Part shown: in pieces, positions 29,731-39,971 of the stretch
Layout of the letters: every line of letters starts with the position of its first letter
Numbering within the stretch: the stretch's first letter is position 1
Source: Candidatus Kapaibacterium sp.
Lineage (GTDB): Bacteria; Bacteroidota; Ignavibacteria; Kapaibacteriales; Kapaibacteriaceae
DNA: 50,896 nucleotides
NCBI GenBank assembly: GCA_018883125.1
Contig: VEQR01000014.1
Location: 1-50,896 of the forward strand
Reading direction: 5' to 3'
Translations under genes and position numbers: made by a program
The notes under the pieces: model-generated
Databases searched by the model: none
Told to the model about the DNA's origin: nothing
Seen by the model: the letters and a program-made list of their open reading frames with translations, nothing else

Positions 29731-30386
29731 GCGTCATTTCCTTCATCTGCATCGGGACGATAGCAGCGGCTCAGACCGCCCCGGCTTCGGGTTCGGCTGT
29801 AAAGGTCGCCCGCGTGAAGTATTCCGGAGGTGGGGATTGGTATAATGATCCAAGTGCCGAGATCAACCTGCTCAAGTACGTTCGGGCGCACACGTCGATC
29901 GCTGTGGAACCGGTCTATGAGTATGTGGACCTTGGAACAGACAATCTGTTCCTCTACCCCGTGCTCTTTATGACGGGTCATGGCACGGTGAGCTTTACCG
30001 ATGCCGAACTGCGAAATCTTCGGGCGTATCTGACAAATGGCGGATTCCTCTACATCGACGATGACTACGGAATGGATGAATCCGTCCGCCGTGAACTCAA
30101 GCGGGTGTTTCCCGATCAGCAGCTTCGAGAACTTCCATTTTCGCACCCGCTGTATCATGCTCACTTTGACTTCCCCAAGGGGCTTCCTAAGATCCACGAG
30201 CATGACAATAAGTCACCGGAAGGTTTAGCACTGTTTCATGACGGCAAAGTCTGCGTCTTCTACACCTACGAAACCAATCCCAGCGATGGCTGGGCAGATC
30301 CGGAAGTTCACAACGATCCACCCGAGCGTCGTGAAACAGCACTGAAGATTGGAACAAACATTATCGTGTATGCACTTTCTCGATGA
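29715..30386 (+). CDS. DUF4159 domain-containing exported protein
   Basis: Signal peptide; VARVKYSGGGDWYNDPSAEINLLKYVR...LFMTGHGTVSFTDAELRNLRAYLTNGGFLYIDDDYG. Confidence 0.85.
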   Translation: MSILLSVISFICIGTIAAAQTAPASGSAVKVARVKYSGGGDWYNDPSAEINLLKYVRAHTSIAVEPVYEYVDLGTDNLFLYPVLFMTGHGTVSFTDAELRNLRAYLTNGGFLYIDDDYGMDESVRRELKRVFPDQQLRELPFSHPLYHAHFDFPKGLPKIHEHDNKSPEGLALFHDGKVCVFYTYETNPSDGWADPEVHNDPPERRETALKIGTNIIVYALSR

Positions 30387-33300
30387 GCAGTCGTTCAATG
30401 AACTCCGCTAGAGTGCCCATCACAAGACGCCTGACCTCGGTCATCCGGCGTGAACAGGCCTACCACATGATGCGTGGCATTGCAACATCATGCGCGGCGG
30501 CCTGTGGTCTTGCGCTGGTGACAACGCTGCTCGAATCATGGTTCCAGATGGGCGTGCCACTGCGCACACTGATGTGGTGGTGCTCAGTGCTCTGCATCAG
30601 TGCCGTTCTGGGTGTAACCACCGTTCCCTCAATTTTACGATTACTCGGTCTGCTTCCTGTCGAAAACGCCGAACAGGCTGCCTTGCGCGTTGGTGCGGTA
30701 TACCCGGAAATCAGCGACGCTCTGAGCAACGCTCTGCAACTCACGCGCGATTCTGCCGCGCCAAGTGATTTGGCCGAAGCGGCCTTTGATATTGCAGCAT
30801 CCGTCAGTGCTGACAAGGATTTCTCCACCATCATTGATCGCCGTCCTGTGCGGAAGGCGTTTCTCTGGATGTTGACGCTTGCCTGCGTCTTCACGATTGG
30901 ACTGAATATCTGGCCCGGAGTTATCGGTGCGGCCTGGGAGCGTGTTCTGCATTACGATACGTCGTACGTGCCACCGGCCCCTTTCAGGCTAGCGGTAAGG
31001 GGTATGCAGGATACCGTTATGCGTGGTGCTTCATCGTCTGTGCTCATCACCGCACATGGGACGCCACCAGAGACCATCACGCTGAACATTCGTGAGAAGG
31101 GGGCTAGCCAATTCACGCAGCACACGCTTCGGCGCGATTCCGCGAACGTATACTCGTTCCTGTTTGCGGGGCTCACACAGTCCGTCGAGTTCTTTGCTGA
31201 GAGTCCGTGGTTGGATACAAGGGTGACGAGCGACACGGACGCTATCGTTGTGATTGATCGTCCTCTTATTCGAGCACTAAGCGGCTCGATTACGCCACCG
31301 TCCTATACACGTCTTGCGGCGTCGCGGTTAGACGCAACTCATGCAGACGTGACAGCCATCGCCGGATCATCGGTGAGGCTTCTAGTTGAGAGTAACAAAG
31401 AACTCAAGCGAGCATTCATCGTGCTGCACGGCGCGGGGAACGACTCATTGACGTCTGACTCGACCGTGGTTGAGATGACGACCAACGGAAACTCTGCGTC
31501 AGGGGGCTTCCAGGTCCGCCGCTCAGGGTCATACACGATCCGGCTTGTCGACCGCGATGGTACAACCAATCTCGATCCTTTGCGTGCGGGCATTGTTGCT
31601 CTGACAGACTCGTATCCAATGATCTCGCTCACATCACCCCGTGAGAATGTCGTTCTGCGTCAGGTAGCCGTTTTACCGATCGATGTATCGGTGAGCGACG
31701 ATTTTGGATTCTCTTCGCTGAAACTTTTCTACCGTCTTACCGCTTCACGATACGCTCTGCCGGAGAAGAGTTTCCGTTCCGTTGCCGTGCCACTCAGTGC
31801 TGGCGTAACATCTCAGGATGTGCGCTACGTTTGGGATCTGGCAAAGGTGGACATGACTCCAGAGGACACCTACGAATTCTATCTTGAGGTTGCTGATAAC
31901 GACGTTGTGGGCGGTCCGAAGACGGCAAAGACAACAACAATCTCCGTTCGAATGCCATCACTCGATGAAGTGTTTGCCGAGACTGACCGCCAGCAGAATG
32001 ACATCCGCAAAGAGATGAAGAATCTTGCCAAGGAGGCCGAAGACATAAAGAAGGAGGCTGAGCAGTTGCAGCGAGAGCTGCAGAAACAGCAGTCAAAGCA
32101 ACAGATGGAAGCTTCGTGGGCCGACAAAAAAAAGGCCGAAGACCTTGTCAAACGTCAGCAGGAGCTCGAACAGAAGATGGAGAAGATGGCCGACAAGGTG
32201 CAGGAAATGACCGACAAACTGCGCGACAACAAGGCTATCTCAGAAGAGACCCTCAAAAAATACCAGGAGCTTCAGAAGCTCATGCGGGAGGTCAAGAACC
32301 CGGACCTTGCTCGTATGCAGGAGCAGATGCGAAAGAGCATGGAAGAGATCGCGCCTGAGGAGCTTCAGCGAATGATGAAGGACTTCAAGTTCAATGAAGA
32401 GGAGTTTCGGAAGAACCTCGACCGTCAGCTCTCGCTGCTCAAGAGAATGCAGGCCGAGCAGAAGACGGATGAACTCTCTAAGAGGGCCGAAGAACTTGCT
32501 CGAAAGCAGGATGAGCTTCGACAGCGCACAGAGCAGGCAAATCCGAACAACAAGGCCGAAAATCAGCGTCTTGCCGAAGAGCAGAAGCGCCTCCAGGAAG
32601 AGCTAGACAAGCTTGCACAGGAATCCAAGGAGCTAGAGCAGCTCATGAAGGAGATCGGACAGGACATGCCGCAGGAGAAGATGCAGCAGGCCCAGAAGGA
32701 TCTCAATTCCTCGGAGACGAAGGAACAGATGGACAAGGCCGAACAGCAGATGCGGGACGGACAGAACGATAAGGCGTCGGAACAGCAGTCGCAGGCATCG
32801 AAGAATCTGCAGCGATTTGCCCAGCAGATGAAGAACATGAAACGCGAAATGCGTCGCAACAGCCAGCGCGAGGCAATGCGTCAGATGCAAAAGAATACGG
32901 AGGACCTTCTGCAGCTTTCAAAACAGCAGGAGGCTCTTCGTGAGCAGATGAAGGGGCTTGACCCGAATTCCATGCAGATGTCGCAGCTCGCTCAGCAGCA
33001 GCAGCGACTTCAAGAGTCGATGCAGAACATCGCCAACAACATGATGCAGCTCGGTCAAAAGTCCACCTCCGTTTCACCGGAGATGGCTCAGGACATGGGT
33101 GACGCATTACAGTCGATGCGCGACGCCATGAAGGCCATGGCAGATCGCAACAGCATGCAGGCCACGCAGTCACAGTCGAGCGCACTGAGTGCCATGAACG
33201 GAGCAGCGGCGAAGATGGGTAGCGCCATGGCGCAGATGATGCAAGGCGAGGGGGCTGGCCAAGGCGGCAACGGACAAACACCCGGACAAGGTGAAGGGCG

Positions 33301-33859
33301 CGGCATGAGCCCCTTTCAACGCCTTCAGCAGCTTGCCGATCAGCAGCAGTCGATCAATAACGGAATGAATCGTGTTGGTCAAAGCGGACAGATGTCGGAG
33401 CAGCAGCGCGCAGAAATGGGACGACTTGCAGCACAGCAGGGGAAGGCGCTTAAGTCTCTCCAGGAGATCGAAGAGCAGAAGAAGAACGCTTCGGGACAGA
33501 AGCAACCGCTGGGCGACCTGAACCGCATTGCCAAGGACATGGAAGAGGTGATGTCAGACATGCAAACAGGCAATATCACCTCGGATACGCGACTGCGCCA
33601 AGAGCGAATCTTATCTCGCTTGCTGGATGCTTCGCGATCAATGAACGAGCGAGACTACGAGAAGAACCGTGAGTCGTTCACCGGAAAGGATGTCGAAAAG
33701 CGTTCTCCCGCGGAACTTGAGATACAGCGCCAGCAGATGATGTCGCGCTCGAATATTGAGCAGCTGCGTCAGGGCTACACCGCCGATTATGAGAACATCA
33801 TCCGTCAATACTTTGAAGCACTGCAACGTCAGCGGTTAACGCAAGGGAAAGCCCCATGA
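30383..33859 (+). CDS. DUF4175-like membrane protein with long Q/M/K/E-rich coiled coil
   Basis: 1158 aa; N-terminal TM helices, ectodomain, then about 600 residues of QQMKNMKREMRRN.../EQQMRDGQNDKASEQQSQ type. Confidence 0.75.
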   Translation: MSSRSMNSARVPITRRLTSVIRREQAYHMMRGIATSCAAACGLALVTTLLESWFQMGVPLRTLMWWCSVLCISAVLGVTTVPSILRLLGLLPVENAEQAALRVGAVYPEISDALSNALQLTRDSAAPSDLAEAAFDIAASVSADKDFSTIIDRRPVRKAFLWMLTLACVFTIGLNIWPGVIGAAWERVLHYDTSYVPPAPFRLAVRGMQDTVMRGASSSVLITAHGTPPETITLNIREKGASQFTQHTLRRDSANVYSFLFAGLTQSVEFFAESPWLDTRVTSDTDAIVVIDRPLIRALSGSITPPSYTRLAASRLDATHADVTAIAGSSVRLLVESNKELKRAFIVLHGAGNDSLTSDSTVVEMTTNGNSASGGFQVRRSGSYTIRLVDRDGTTNLDPLRAGIVALTDSYPMISLTSPRENVVLRQVAVLPIDVSVSDDFGFSSLKLFYRLTASRYALPEKSFRSVAVPLSAGVTSQDVRYVWDLAKVDMTPEDTYEFYLEVADNDVVGGPKTAKTTTISVRMPSLDEVFAETDRQQNDIRKEMKNLAKEAEDIKKEAEQLQRELQKQQSKQQMEASWADKKKAEDLVKRQQELEQKMEKMADKVQEMTDKLRDNKAISEETLKKYQELQKLMREVKNPDLARMQEQMRKSMEEIAPEELQRMMKDFKFNEEEFRKNLDRQLSLLKRMQAEQKTDELSKRAEELARKQDELRQRTEQANPNNKAENQRLAEEQKRLQEELDKLAQESKELEQLMKEIGQDMPQEKMQQAQKDLNSSETKEQMDKAEQQMRDGQNDKASEQQSQASKNLQRFAQQMKNMKREMRRNSQREAMRQMQKNTEDLLQLSKQQEALREQMKGLDPNSMQMSQLAQQQQRLQESMQNIANNMMQLGQKSTSVSPEMAQDMGDALQSMRDAMKAMADRNSMQATQSQSSALSAMNGAAAKMGSAMAQMMQGEGAGQGGNGQTPGQGEGRGMSPFQRLQQLADQQQSINNGMNRVGQSGQMSEQQRAEMGRLAAQQGKALKSLQEIEEQKKNASGQKQPLGDLNRIAKDMEEVMSDMQTGNITSDTRLRQERILSRLLDASRSMNERDYEKNRESFTGKDVEKRSPAELEIQRQQMMSRSNIEQLRQGYTADYENIIRQYFEALQRQRLTQGKAP

Positions 33860-34212
33860 CGCGCATAGTCATCCTGAGCTTTGTGCAGTCTGCCCTTGCC
33901 GTTGGCGGCATAGGCATGCTACATAGTGTTCTTGACGGTAAGCCGCAGTCAGTGATTGATACGCTTCAGACGCTGGTGTGTTTTCGTGGCATTGCAGGAT
34001 CCGGACTACTACTACTGGGCTTTGTGGTGATGTCGTACATGCTCACACTGACAAAGGCCTCGGTGTTTATCCCGCTGAATACCGCAACGACATTCATCCT
34101 TACGGTGGCCATTGGACTTATCTCTCAGTCAGAAAGGCTGTCCGCGCCACTCATCGTCGGCATGATGCTTGTGCTATCGGGCATCGCCCTCATAGCGACG
34201 CAGCGAGGATAA
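33856..34212 (+). CDS. Small four-TM membrane protein (EamA/DMT-half-like)
   Basis: 118 aa, four hydrophobic segments ending LIVGMMLVLSGIALIATQRG; ATGA overlap with the upstream gene. Confidence 0.55.
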   Translation: MTRIVILSFVQSALAVGGIGMLHSVLDGKPQSVIDTLQTLVCFRGIAGSGLLLLGFVVMSYMLTLTKASVFIPLNTATTFILTVAIGLISQSERLSAPLIVGMMLVLSGIALIATQRG

Positions 34213-34228
34213 CAACACTGCTCTCGGC

Positions 34229-35698
34229 TCAGTAGTTGTCGATCTGCGCCCGTTGCAGGTGACCCGAGTAGTCCACGTAAACTGTCTTCCATTCCGTGAA
34301 GATGTCAAACACCGTCCAGCCCCCTTCACGGTGACCATTGCCGGTTCCCTTTATACCGCCAAACGGCATGTGCGCCTCGGCACCGATCGTCGGTGCGTTG
34401 ATGTAGGTGATCCCTGCCTCGATGTCTCGGATCGCAGCAAAGGCACGGTTAACGTCACGCGTGTAGATGCTTGATGAAAGGCCGTACTGACAGTTGTTGG
34501 CCATCGCTATGGCCTCATCGAATGAGCGTGCCTTGGCGATACTCAGGACCGGGCCGAAGATCTCTTCCTGAAAGATGCGGTGATGGGGCTGAACATTCGT
34601 AAAGATCGTTGGCTTGACGAAGTATCCCTTTGACTTGTCTGCTTCGACATCACGCTCTCCACCAGCAACGCACGTTGCCTCACTTTTGCCGATCTCGATA
34701 TAGGAGAGGATCTTGTCGAGCTGACGCTGGTTGATCACCGGACCAACTTCGGTGCCGTTTTTCCTTCCGTCACCCAAAACTAGTTTCGATGCTGCCGCCA
34801 CAAGTCGATCAACAAATGCATCATGAATCGCTTCGTGCAGGATGAGTCTGCTGGTGGCCGTACAACGCTGTCCAGTGGTGCCAAAGGCACCCCACAGAAC
34901 GCCGTTCAAGGCAAGATCTAGGTCTCCATCTTCCATGACGATCTGAGCGTTCTTGCCACCCATCTCCAGGGAGACCTTCTTGTTGAGTTCGCCGCATCGT
35001 GCAGCGATAGCCTTGCCGGTGGTGGTAGACCCGGTAAAACCGACAACACGTACGTCAGGGTGCTCAACAAGGGCCTGACCTGCTTCGGCATCGCCATGGA
35101 CAACGTTGAAGACGCCTTCCGGAAGACCTGCCTCGAGAAGGATCTCTGCGAAGATGTTGGCACTGTGCGGGGAATCATCGCTGGGCTTGAACACAACCGT
35201 GTTTCCGGCTGCAAGAGCAGGAAGGATCTTCCATGAAGGAACGGCGATCGGAAAATTCCATGCCGTGATGATGCCGCACACTCCGATCGGCATGCGGAAG
35301 GACATGTTCATTTTGTTGGACATTTCCGAAGGGGCGGTGTAGCCAAAGAGACGTCGTGTTTCGGTGGCCGCATAGTACGCCGTGTCGATGGCTTCCTGAA
35401 TGTCACCCTTTGTTTCGGTAACTGTTTTACCCATCTCACGAGTCATGATCTCTGCAAGCTCGTCTTTACGACGAGTGAAGATGTCACCAGCCCGACGCAG
35501 GATATCACCACGCTTCGGTGCTGGCACCAGGCGCCATGCCGCAAAGGCCTTCGCGGCGGCAGAAACCGCAGCGTTCACATCCTCAGCCGATGAACGGGGG
35601 AATGCGCCGATGACGTCGGTTGCATCAGCCGGATTGAGATTGTCGAAGGTGCGTCCGGTTTCGGATGGCAGCCAGGTGTTGTTGATGAAGTTGTTCAT
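34229..35698 (-). CDS. NAD(P)-dependent aldehyde dehydrogenase
   Basis: 489 aa; [34 protein letters not shown] catalytic Cys motif, [12 protein letters not shown]. Confidence 0.93.
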   Translation of the reverse strand: MNNFINNTWLPSETGRTFDNLNPADATDVIGAFPRSSAEDVNAAVSAAAKAFAAWRLVPAPKRGDILRRAGDIFTRRKDELAEIMTREMGKTVTETKGDIQEAIDTAYYAATETRRLFGYTAPSEMSNKMNMSFRMPIGVCGIITAWNFPIAVPSWKILPALAAGNTVVFKPSDDSPHSANIFAEILLEAGLPEGVFNVVHGDAEAGQALVEHPDVRVVGFTGSTTTGKAIAARCGELNKKVSLEMGGKNAQIVMEDGDLDLALNGVLWGAFGTTGQRCTATSRLILHEAIHDAFVDRLVAAASKLVLGDGRKNGTEVGPVINQRQLDKILSYIEIGKSEATCVAGGERDVEADKSKGYFVKPTIFTNVQPHHRIFQEEIFGPVLSIAKARSFDEAIAMANNCQYGLSSSIYTRDVNRAFAAIRDIEAGITYINAPTIGAEAHMPFGGIKGTGNGHREGGWTVFDIFTEWKTVYVDYSGHLQRAQIDNY

Positions 35699-35701
35699 TC
35701 A

Positions 35702-35743
35702 GGTTTTGGGTTTTAGGTTTTGGGTTCTGGGTTTTAGGTTTTG
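35702..35743. repeat. Degenerate tandem heptamer array, 6 x GGTTTTR (one unit GGTTCTG)
   Basis: ggttttg ggtttta ggttttg ggttctg ggtttta ggttttg, contiguous 7-bp periodicity in the def-ALDH intergenic gap. Confidence 0.95.
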
Positions 35744-35779
35744 GGTGCAATCGTCGCACGTCCTTCTGGATGCTGTAGG

Positions 35780-36328
35780 TTACTCGGACTGGGGGAATGT
35801 TGGATAGTCGGCTTCGAACTGGCCTCGGGCGATCTTCTTCAGTTTTCCGCTGCCGAGAGTGCGCCGGATGGGGGAGAGCCGTTCAAAGAAGTAAATCCCG
35901 TTAAGGTGATCGATCTCGTGCTGCATGACGCGTGCAACGAGGCCGTCGGCTTCCATCACGCGCTCGGTCATTGACGCATCGAGATACCGAACCTGGATTG
36001 CACTAGGGCGAATGACCGTGTCGCGGTAATCAGGAAGTGAGAGGCATCCTTCTTCAAACTCTTCCTCATCGTCGGAAAATGCCTCGATCACCGGATTGAT
36101 CAAAACGATCTGACCTGGATCTTCGCCCTCGTCACGATCCGAGATATCAATAACGGTGAGGGAAAGCCCCTTTCCCACCTGATTGGCGGCAAGACCAATA
36201 CCGTTGGCCTTGTACATCGTTTCAAACATGTCGCGGATAAGATCCCGCAGCTCGTCGGACATGTCGTCAATCTGAGCCGTACGCTGCTTCAGGACGGGGT
36301 GATTGTAGGTATAGACCGGCAGGATCAT
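35780..36328 (-). CDS. def: Peptide deformylase
   Basis: GIGLAANQVG, EEGCLSLPDY, MQHEIDHLNG motifs. Confidence 0.97.
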   Translation of the reverse strand: MILPVYTYNHPVLKQRTAQIDDMSDELRDLIRDMFETMYKANGIGLAANQVGKGLSLTVIDISDRDEGEDPGQIVLINPVIEAFSDDEEEFEEGCLSLPDYRDTVIRPSAIQVRYLDASMTERVMEADGLVARVMQHEIDHLNGIYFFERLSPIRRTLGSGKLKKIARGQFEADYPTFPQSE

Positions 36329-36996
36329 GCGACGATATCGAGTAGTTGTTTAATGTCGTCCAGGATGAAGTCCACATCCGTCAGGTCTTGGTTGCCGAAT
36401 GAATCTCCGTATTTGGCAAAGGCGGTTCTCATACCAACGTTCTTCGCTCCCCGCATGTCGCGCTCTGTCCAGTCGCCAACCATGATGGCATGCTCGGCAT
36501 CGACCTCCAGCCGCCGAAGGACGGTCTTAAATGGCAAGGGGCTTGGCTTGCGCTCACCTGTATCGTCGAAGGTTACCACCACGTCGAAAAAATGATGGTA
36601 GTTGATGAAGCACAAACGGAGCCACGCCTCCCGCGTGGGAGCATCGCTAAGGATTCCCAGCTTGATACCCATGCGATTCAGCTGCATGAGCGTCGCTGTT
36701 ACGTGTGGATATGGCTTCAGGGCGGCTTCACGAGCCCGACGGTAGGCAATGATGCCGGCCGAGATGATGCGCGGATCGACAAATCCGAGAACGTCCGTCA
36801 GGAGCCGATCAAAGACCTGCTGGTACTCAATGCCAAGCTCCTGATAGATCTTGTCTATGTGGGATTTAACCTGGTCATGGGTAAGGTTCAAACCGGCATC
36901 CATCATCGCAGCGATTGCTGCGTCAACGGCCTGCCGTTTCATGCCCATAAAATCGACAAGCGTGTTGTCGAGGTCGAATACAACGGCTTTTATCAT
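36325..36996 (-). CDS. HAD-superfamily hydrolase
   Basis: MIKAVVFDLDNTLVDF, GILSDAPT, KPSPLPFKTVLRRLEV...MVGDWTERDMRGAKNVGM. Confidence 0.92.
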   Translation of the reverse strand: MIKAVVFDLDNTLVDFMGMKRQAVDAAIAAMMDAGLNLTHDQVKSHIDKIYQELGIEYQQVFDRLLTDVLGFVDPRIISAGIIAYRRAREAALKPYPHVTATLMQLNRMGIKLGILSDAPTREAWLRLCFINYHHFFDVVVTFDDTGERKPSPLPFKTVLRRLEVDAEHAIMVGDWTERDMRGAKNVGMRTAFAKYGDSFGNQDLTDVDFILDDIKQLLDIVA

Positions 36997-37103
36997 GATG
37001 CAAAGATAGCCACCAGGCATCATCACCACCGGATTGGGGGCAATCGCAAAGTGGCCGTATTTTACTGTTCAAGAATTGATCCGTCTCACGAAAACACACT
37101 ACC

Positions 37104-37556
37104 ATGTCACTGACCGAAACCATCAACGAGCAGCTGAAAACTGCCATGAAGTCTGGCGATAAACTCCGTCTCGAGACGTTGCGTTCGCTGCGGGCCGGAA
37201 TTCTTGAATTTGAAAAGAGCGGGGTTGACCGTGCGATGACTCCGGACGACGAGTTCAAGATTCTGAACTCGGCCGCTAAGAAGCGCAAAGACGCCATCGA
37301 GCAGTATGAAGCCGTTGGCCGCACCGACGCGGCCGAGCAGGAACGTTCCGAACTGGCCATCATCATGGAGTTCCTGCCCGAGCAGATGTCTCGCGAAGAG
37401 ATCGATGCTGCCGTTGCTGATATTGCCCGCCAAGTCGGTGCTTCGCAGCAAAGTGATTTCGGCAAGCTTATGGGGGCGGCAACAAAGGCCCTCAAGGGTA
37501 AGGCCGATGGAGGCGCAATTCAACAGGCTGCAAAGGCTCTTCTGAGTGGCAGCTGA
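37104..37556 (+). CDS. GatB/YqeY domain-containing protein
   Basis: MSLTETINEQLKTAMKSGDKLRLETLRSLRAGI...KKRKDAIEQYEAVGRTDAAEQERSELAIIMEFLPEQMS. Confidence 0.93.
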   Translation: MSLTETINEQLKTAMKSGDKLRLETLRSLRAGILEFEKSGVDRAMTPDDEFKILNSAAKKRKDAIEQYEAVGRTDAAEQERSELAIIMEFLPEQMSREEIDAAVADIARQVGASQQSDFGKLMGAATKALKGKADGGAIQQAAKALLSGS

Positions 37557-39933
37557 ACCCTTGAAAGGGGGCGAGCAGCTCCTGCTTGACCAGTCTCTGG
37601 GCGAGCTGGACTTTTCGCGCATCCTCGACACCATTGCCCGTCGATGCATGACCACGACCGGATCTGAGGCCGTGCGCAGACTCGTACCTCAGTCGACATC
37701 TGAAGCCCTTCGGGACGAACTCGAATGCGTTGACGAATGTCTGCGACTATTGCTCTCAAGTGATACGATACCACTTGAGCGATTCGAAGATGTTCGTCAC
37801 CTTGTTGCACGGTGCCGTATCGAGGGCAATTTCATCAGCGCTCCGGATATGCTTAACGTTCTGGAGGCACTGCAGACATCCCGCCACCTAAAAGTGTTTT
37901 TTCGCGATCGGCAGGCGGGTTGTCCAAACGTTTATGCGCTATGCGAGCCCCTTGTCGATGATCGGTTTCTTGAAAAGCATATCACGGATGCTATCGATGA
38001 CACCGGCATGGTTAGGGACACGGCAAGCAGGGAACTGCATTCTATCCGCCGGGAAATCCACGACCTGAGTGCGCGCCTGCGGCTGAGGCTTCAGCGTATC
38101 CTCAAGAAGTTTGGCGAAGAAGACGTCCTGCAGGATGAGTTCATCACCCAGCGGGAGGGACGCTTTGTTCTTCCGCTTCGCGTTGAGAGCAAGCGAGCTG
38201 TGGACGGTATCATCCACGGGGTATCTCAGTCGGGCCAAACGGTTTTCATGGAACCGGCCGAAACCTACGACATGAACAACGAGCTGGCCATTCTCAGGGG
38301 TCGGGAGCAGCGAGAGATCATCAAGATCCTCACGGTCTTGTCGGCAGAGATCGGAACAGTGGCTGACTCTATCCTTGCCGCCGTGGAGATCCTCACCCGT
38401 ATCGATACCATCATCGCTCGTGCAGGGTTCGCAGCAGAGTATGGCGGAATCAAGCCGGTGATCGTAGATGACAATGAGATCGAGATGGTGAATGTGCGTC
38501 ACCCACTGCTGGCCATCCAGATGCGGGGGACGCCTCAGTCGGTGATTCCACTGAGCGTACGATTCAATGATTCTTCCCGCGGCATTCTGATCTCCGGCCC
38601 CAATGCGGGTGGCAAGACTGTTGCTATGAAGACCATCGGACTTTCGCTGGTGATGTCCATGAGCGGCATCTTCCCCCTCGGGATGTGTTCTCTGCGTCCG
38701 AGGCGTGTTATGACGGCCATCGGAGATCATCAGAGTATCGAGTCGAATCTATCGACCTTTTCTTCACAGATCATACGTCTGCGTGACGTGCTAAGCTATT
38801 GCGACCGAGATGCCATCGTCCTGATCGACGAGATCTGTGCCGGTACGGATCCTGCGGAAGGGGGCGCTCTGGCCGCCGGAATTCTCGATTCACTTCTTGA
38901 ACGTCAGGCTTGCTTCGTTGTCACCACTCACCAATCATCACTGAAGCAGTACGCGCTTACCCGTCCGGCAATCACCAATGCCTCATTGGAGTTTGATGAT
39001 GCGAAGCTTCAGCCAACGTTTTCTTTTCTGTACGGCGTTCCCGGTAATTCGTACGCCTTCGTACTTGCTTCGTCCGTCGGCCTTCCCGACGTGGTCATCG
39101 AGCGGGCACGGGGCTATCTCGGCGAACGTCATTCGGAACTCGAAGCCAGTATCAATGCTATTCAGCAATTCCGAACCGAAGCCGAACGAACACGCAATGC
39201 CGCGGCGGCAGATTATGAGGCAGCTCGACGAATGCGGCAGGATGCCGAAGAACGACTTGCCGAAGTCCGCAAGCGTCGAAGCAGTGTTGTCGGAGATGCC
39301 CAGCGAGAAGCAGAGGACATTCTCCGTAAAGCCAATGCCCTTGTTGAGAACACGATCCGTGAGATTCGCGAGCAGCAGCGCGCGGTATCAGAGGTCAAGA
39401 CAGACTTCGAACAGCAGCGTCGCGAGATCCTATCAGCAGCTGATGAAACGGTAAGCCGCGAAGCTCCCACGTCATCGGTGTCTGTCGGTGCAAATGTCAT
39501 CATCACCGGCACGTCAACTCGAGGAACCGTGATCGCCATTGATCAGAAGGGGACAACGGTCACGTTGGAGGCCAACGGCATTCGGTTCAACGTGCCACTT
39601 TCCAGCATATCGCAGGATACCGGGCACACGAAGATTGAGCAACGCAGAGAGCGTCGCCAAAGCTCACCGGTGGAGTTTCTCAAGCTCGACGCATCAACCA
39701 ATCTGGACATGCGTGGGATGAGGGTAGATGAAGGACTGCGGGCACTGGAGAACTTTATCAATGATGCCATCCTCGGAACGATGTCTCACGCAACGATCAT
39801 TCATGGCAAGGGAACGGGAGCGATGCGCAAGGCTGTCCACGAGTATCTGAGTGAGCATCCGCACATCTCATCGTTCCGAATCGGCACCATTCACGAAGGG
39901 GGCGATGGCATCACAATTGTTGAATTCCGATGA
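37546..39933 (+). CDS. mutS2: Endonuclease MutS2
   Basis: GPNAGGKTVAMKTIGL Walker A, VLIDEICAGTDPAEGGALAAGIL Walker B, C-terminal Smr domain (LDMRGMR...HGKGTGAMRKAV). Confidence 0.95.
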   Translation: MAAEPLKGGEQLLLDQSLGELDFSRILDTIARRCMTTTGSEAVRRLVPQSTSEALRDELECVDECLRLLLSSDTIPLERFEDVRHLVARCRIEGNFISAPDMLNVLEALQTSRHLKVFFRDRQAGCPNVYALCEPLVDDRFLEKHITDAIDDTGMVRDTASRELHSIRREIHDLSARLRLRLQRILKKFGEEDVLQDEFITQREGRFVLPLRVESKRAVDGIIHGVSQSGQTVFMEPAETYDMNNELAILRGREQREIIKILTVLSAEIGTVADSILAAVEILTRIDTIIARAGFAAEYGGIKPVIVDDNEIEMVNVRHPLLAIQMRGTPQSVIPLSVRFNDSSRGILISGPNAGGKTVAMKTIGLSLVMSMSGIFPLGMCSLRPRRVMTAIGDHQSIESNLSTFSSQIIRLRDVLSYCDRDAIVLIDEICAGTDPAEGGALAAGILDSLLERQACFVVTTHQSSLKQYALTRPAITNASLEFDDAKLQPTFSFLYGVPGNSYAFVLASSVGLPDVVIERARGYLGERHSELEASINAIQQFRTEAERTRNAAAADYEAARRMRQDAEERLAEVRKRRSSVVGDAQREAEDILRKANALVENTIREIREQQRAVSEVKTDFEQQRREILSAADETVSREAPTSSVSVGANVIITGTSTRGTVIAIDQKGTTVTLEANGIRFNVPLSSISQDTGHTKIEQRRERRQSSPVEFLKLDASTNLDMRGMRVDEGLRALENFINDAILGTMSHATIIHGKGTGAMRKAVHEYLSEHPHISSFRIGTIHEGGDGITIVEFR

Positions 39934-39959
39934 CCACCCGGCGTGGCTGACGTAAACGT

Positions 39960-39967
39960 TATCTTTG
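39960..39967 (+). promoter_or_regulatory. Possible TAnnTTTG -7 element immediately upstream of accC ATG
   Basis: TATCTTTG 4 nt before ATG 39972; no convincing TTG at the expected -33 spacing. Confidence 0.3.
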
Positions 39968-39971
39968 CCAC

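Noticed and set aside
32703-33281. 192-aa Cys/Ser/Arg-rich minus ORF opposite the DUF4175 coiled coil
   Set aside because: Produced by the low-complexity CAG/ATG-rich sequence read in antisense; not a credible protein.
37939-38730. 263-aa minus-strand ORF antisense to mutS2
   Set aside because: Composition typical of an antisense shadow (His/Asp/Arg-rich, no domain); mutS2 is unambiguous on the other strand.
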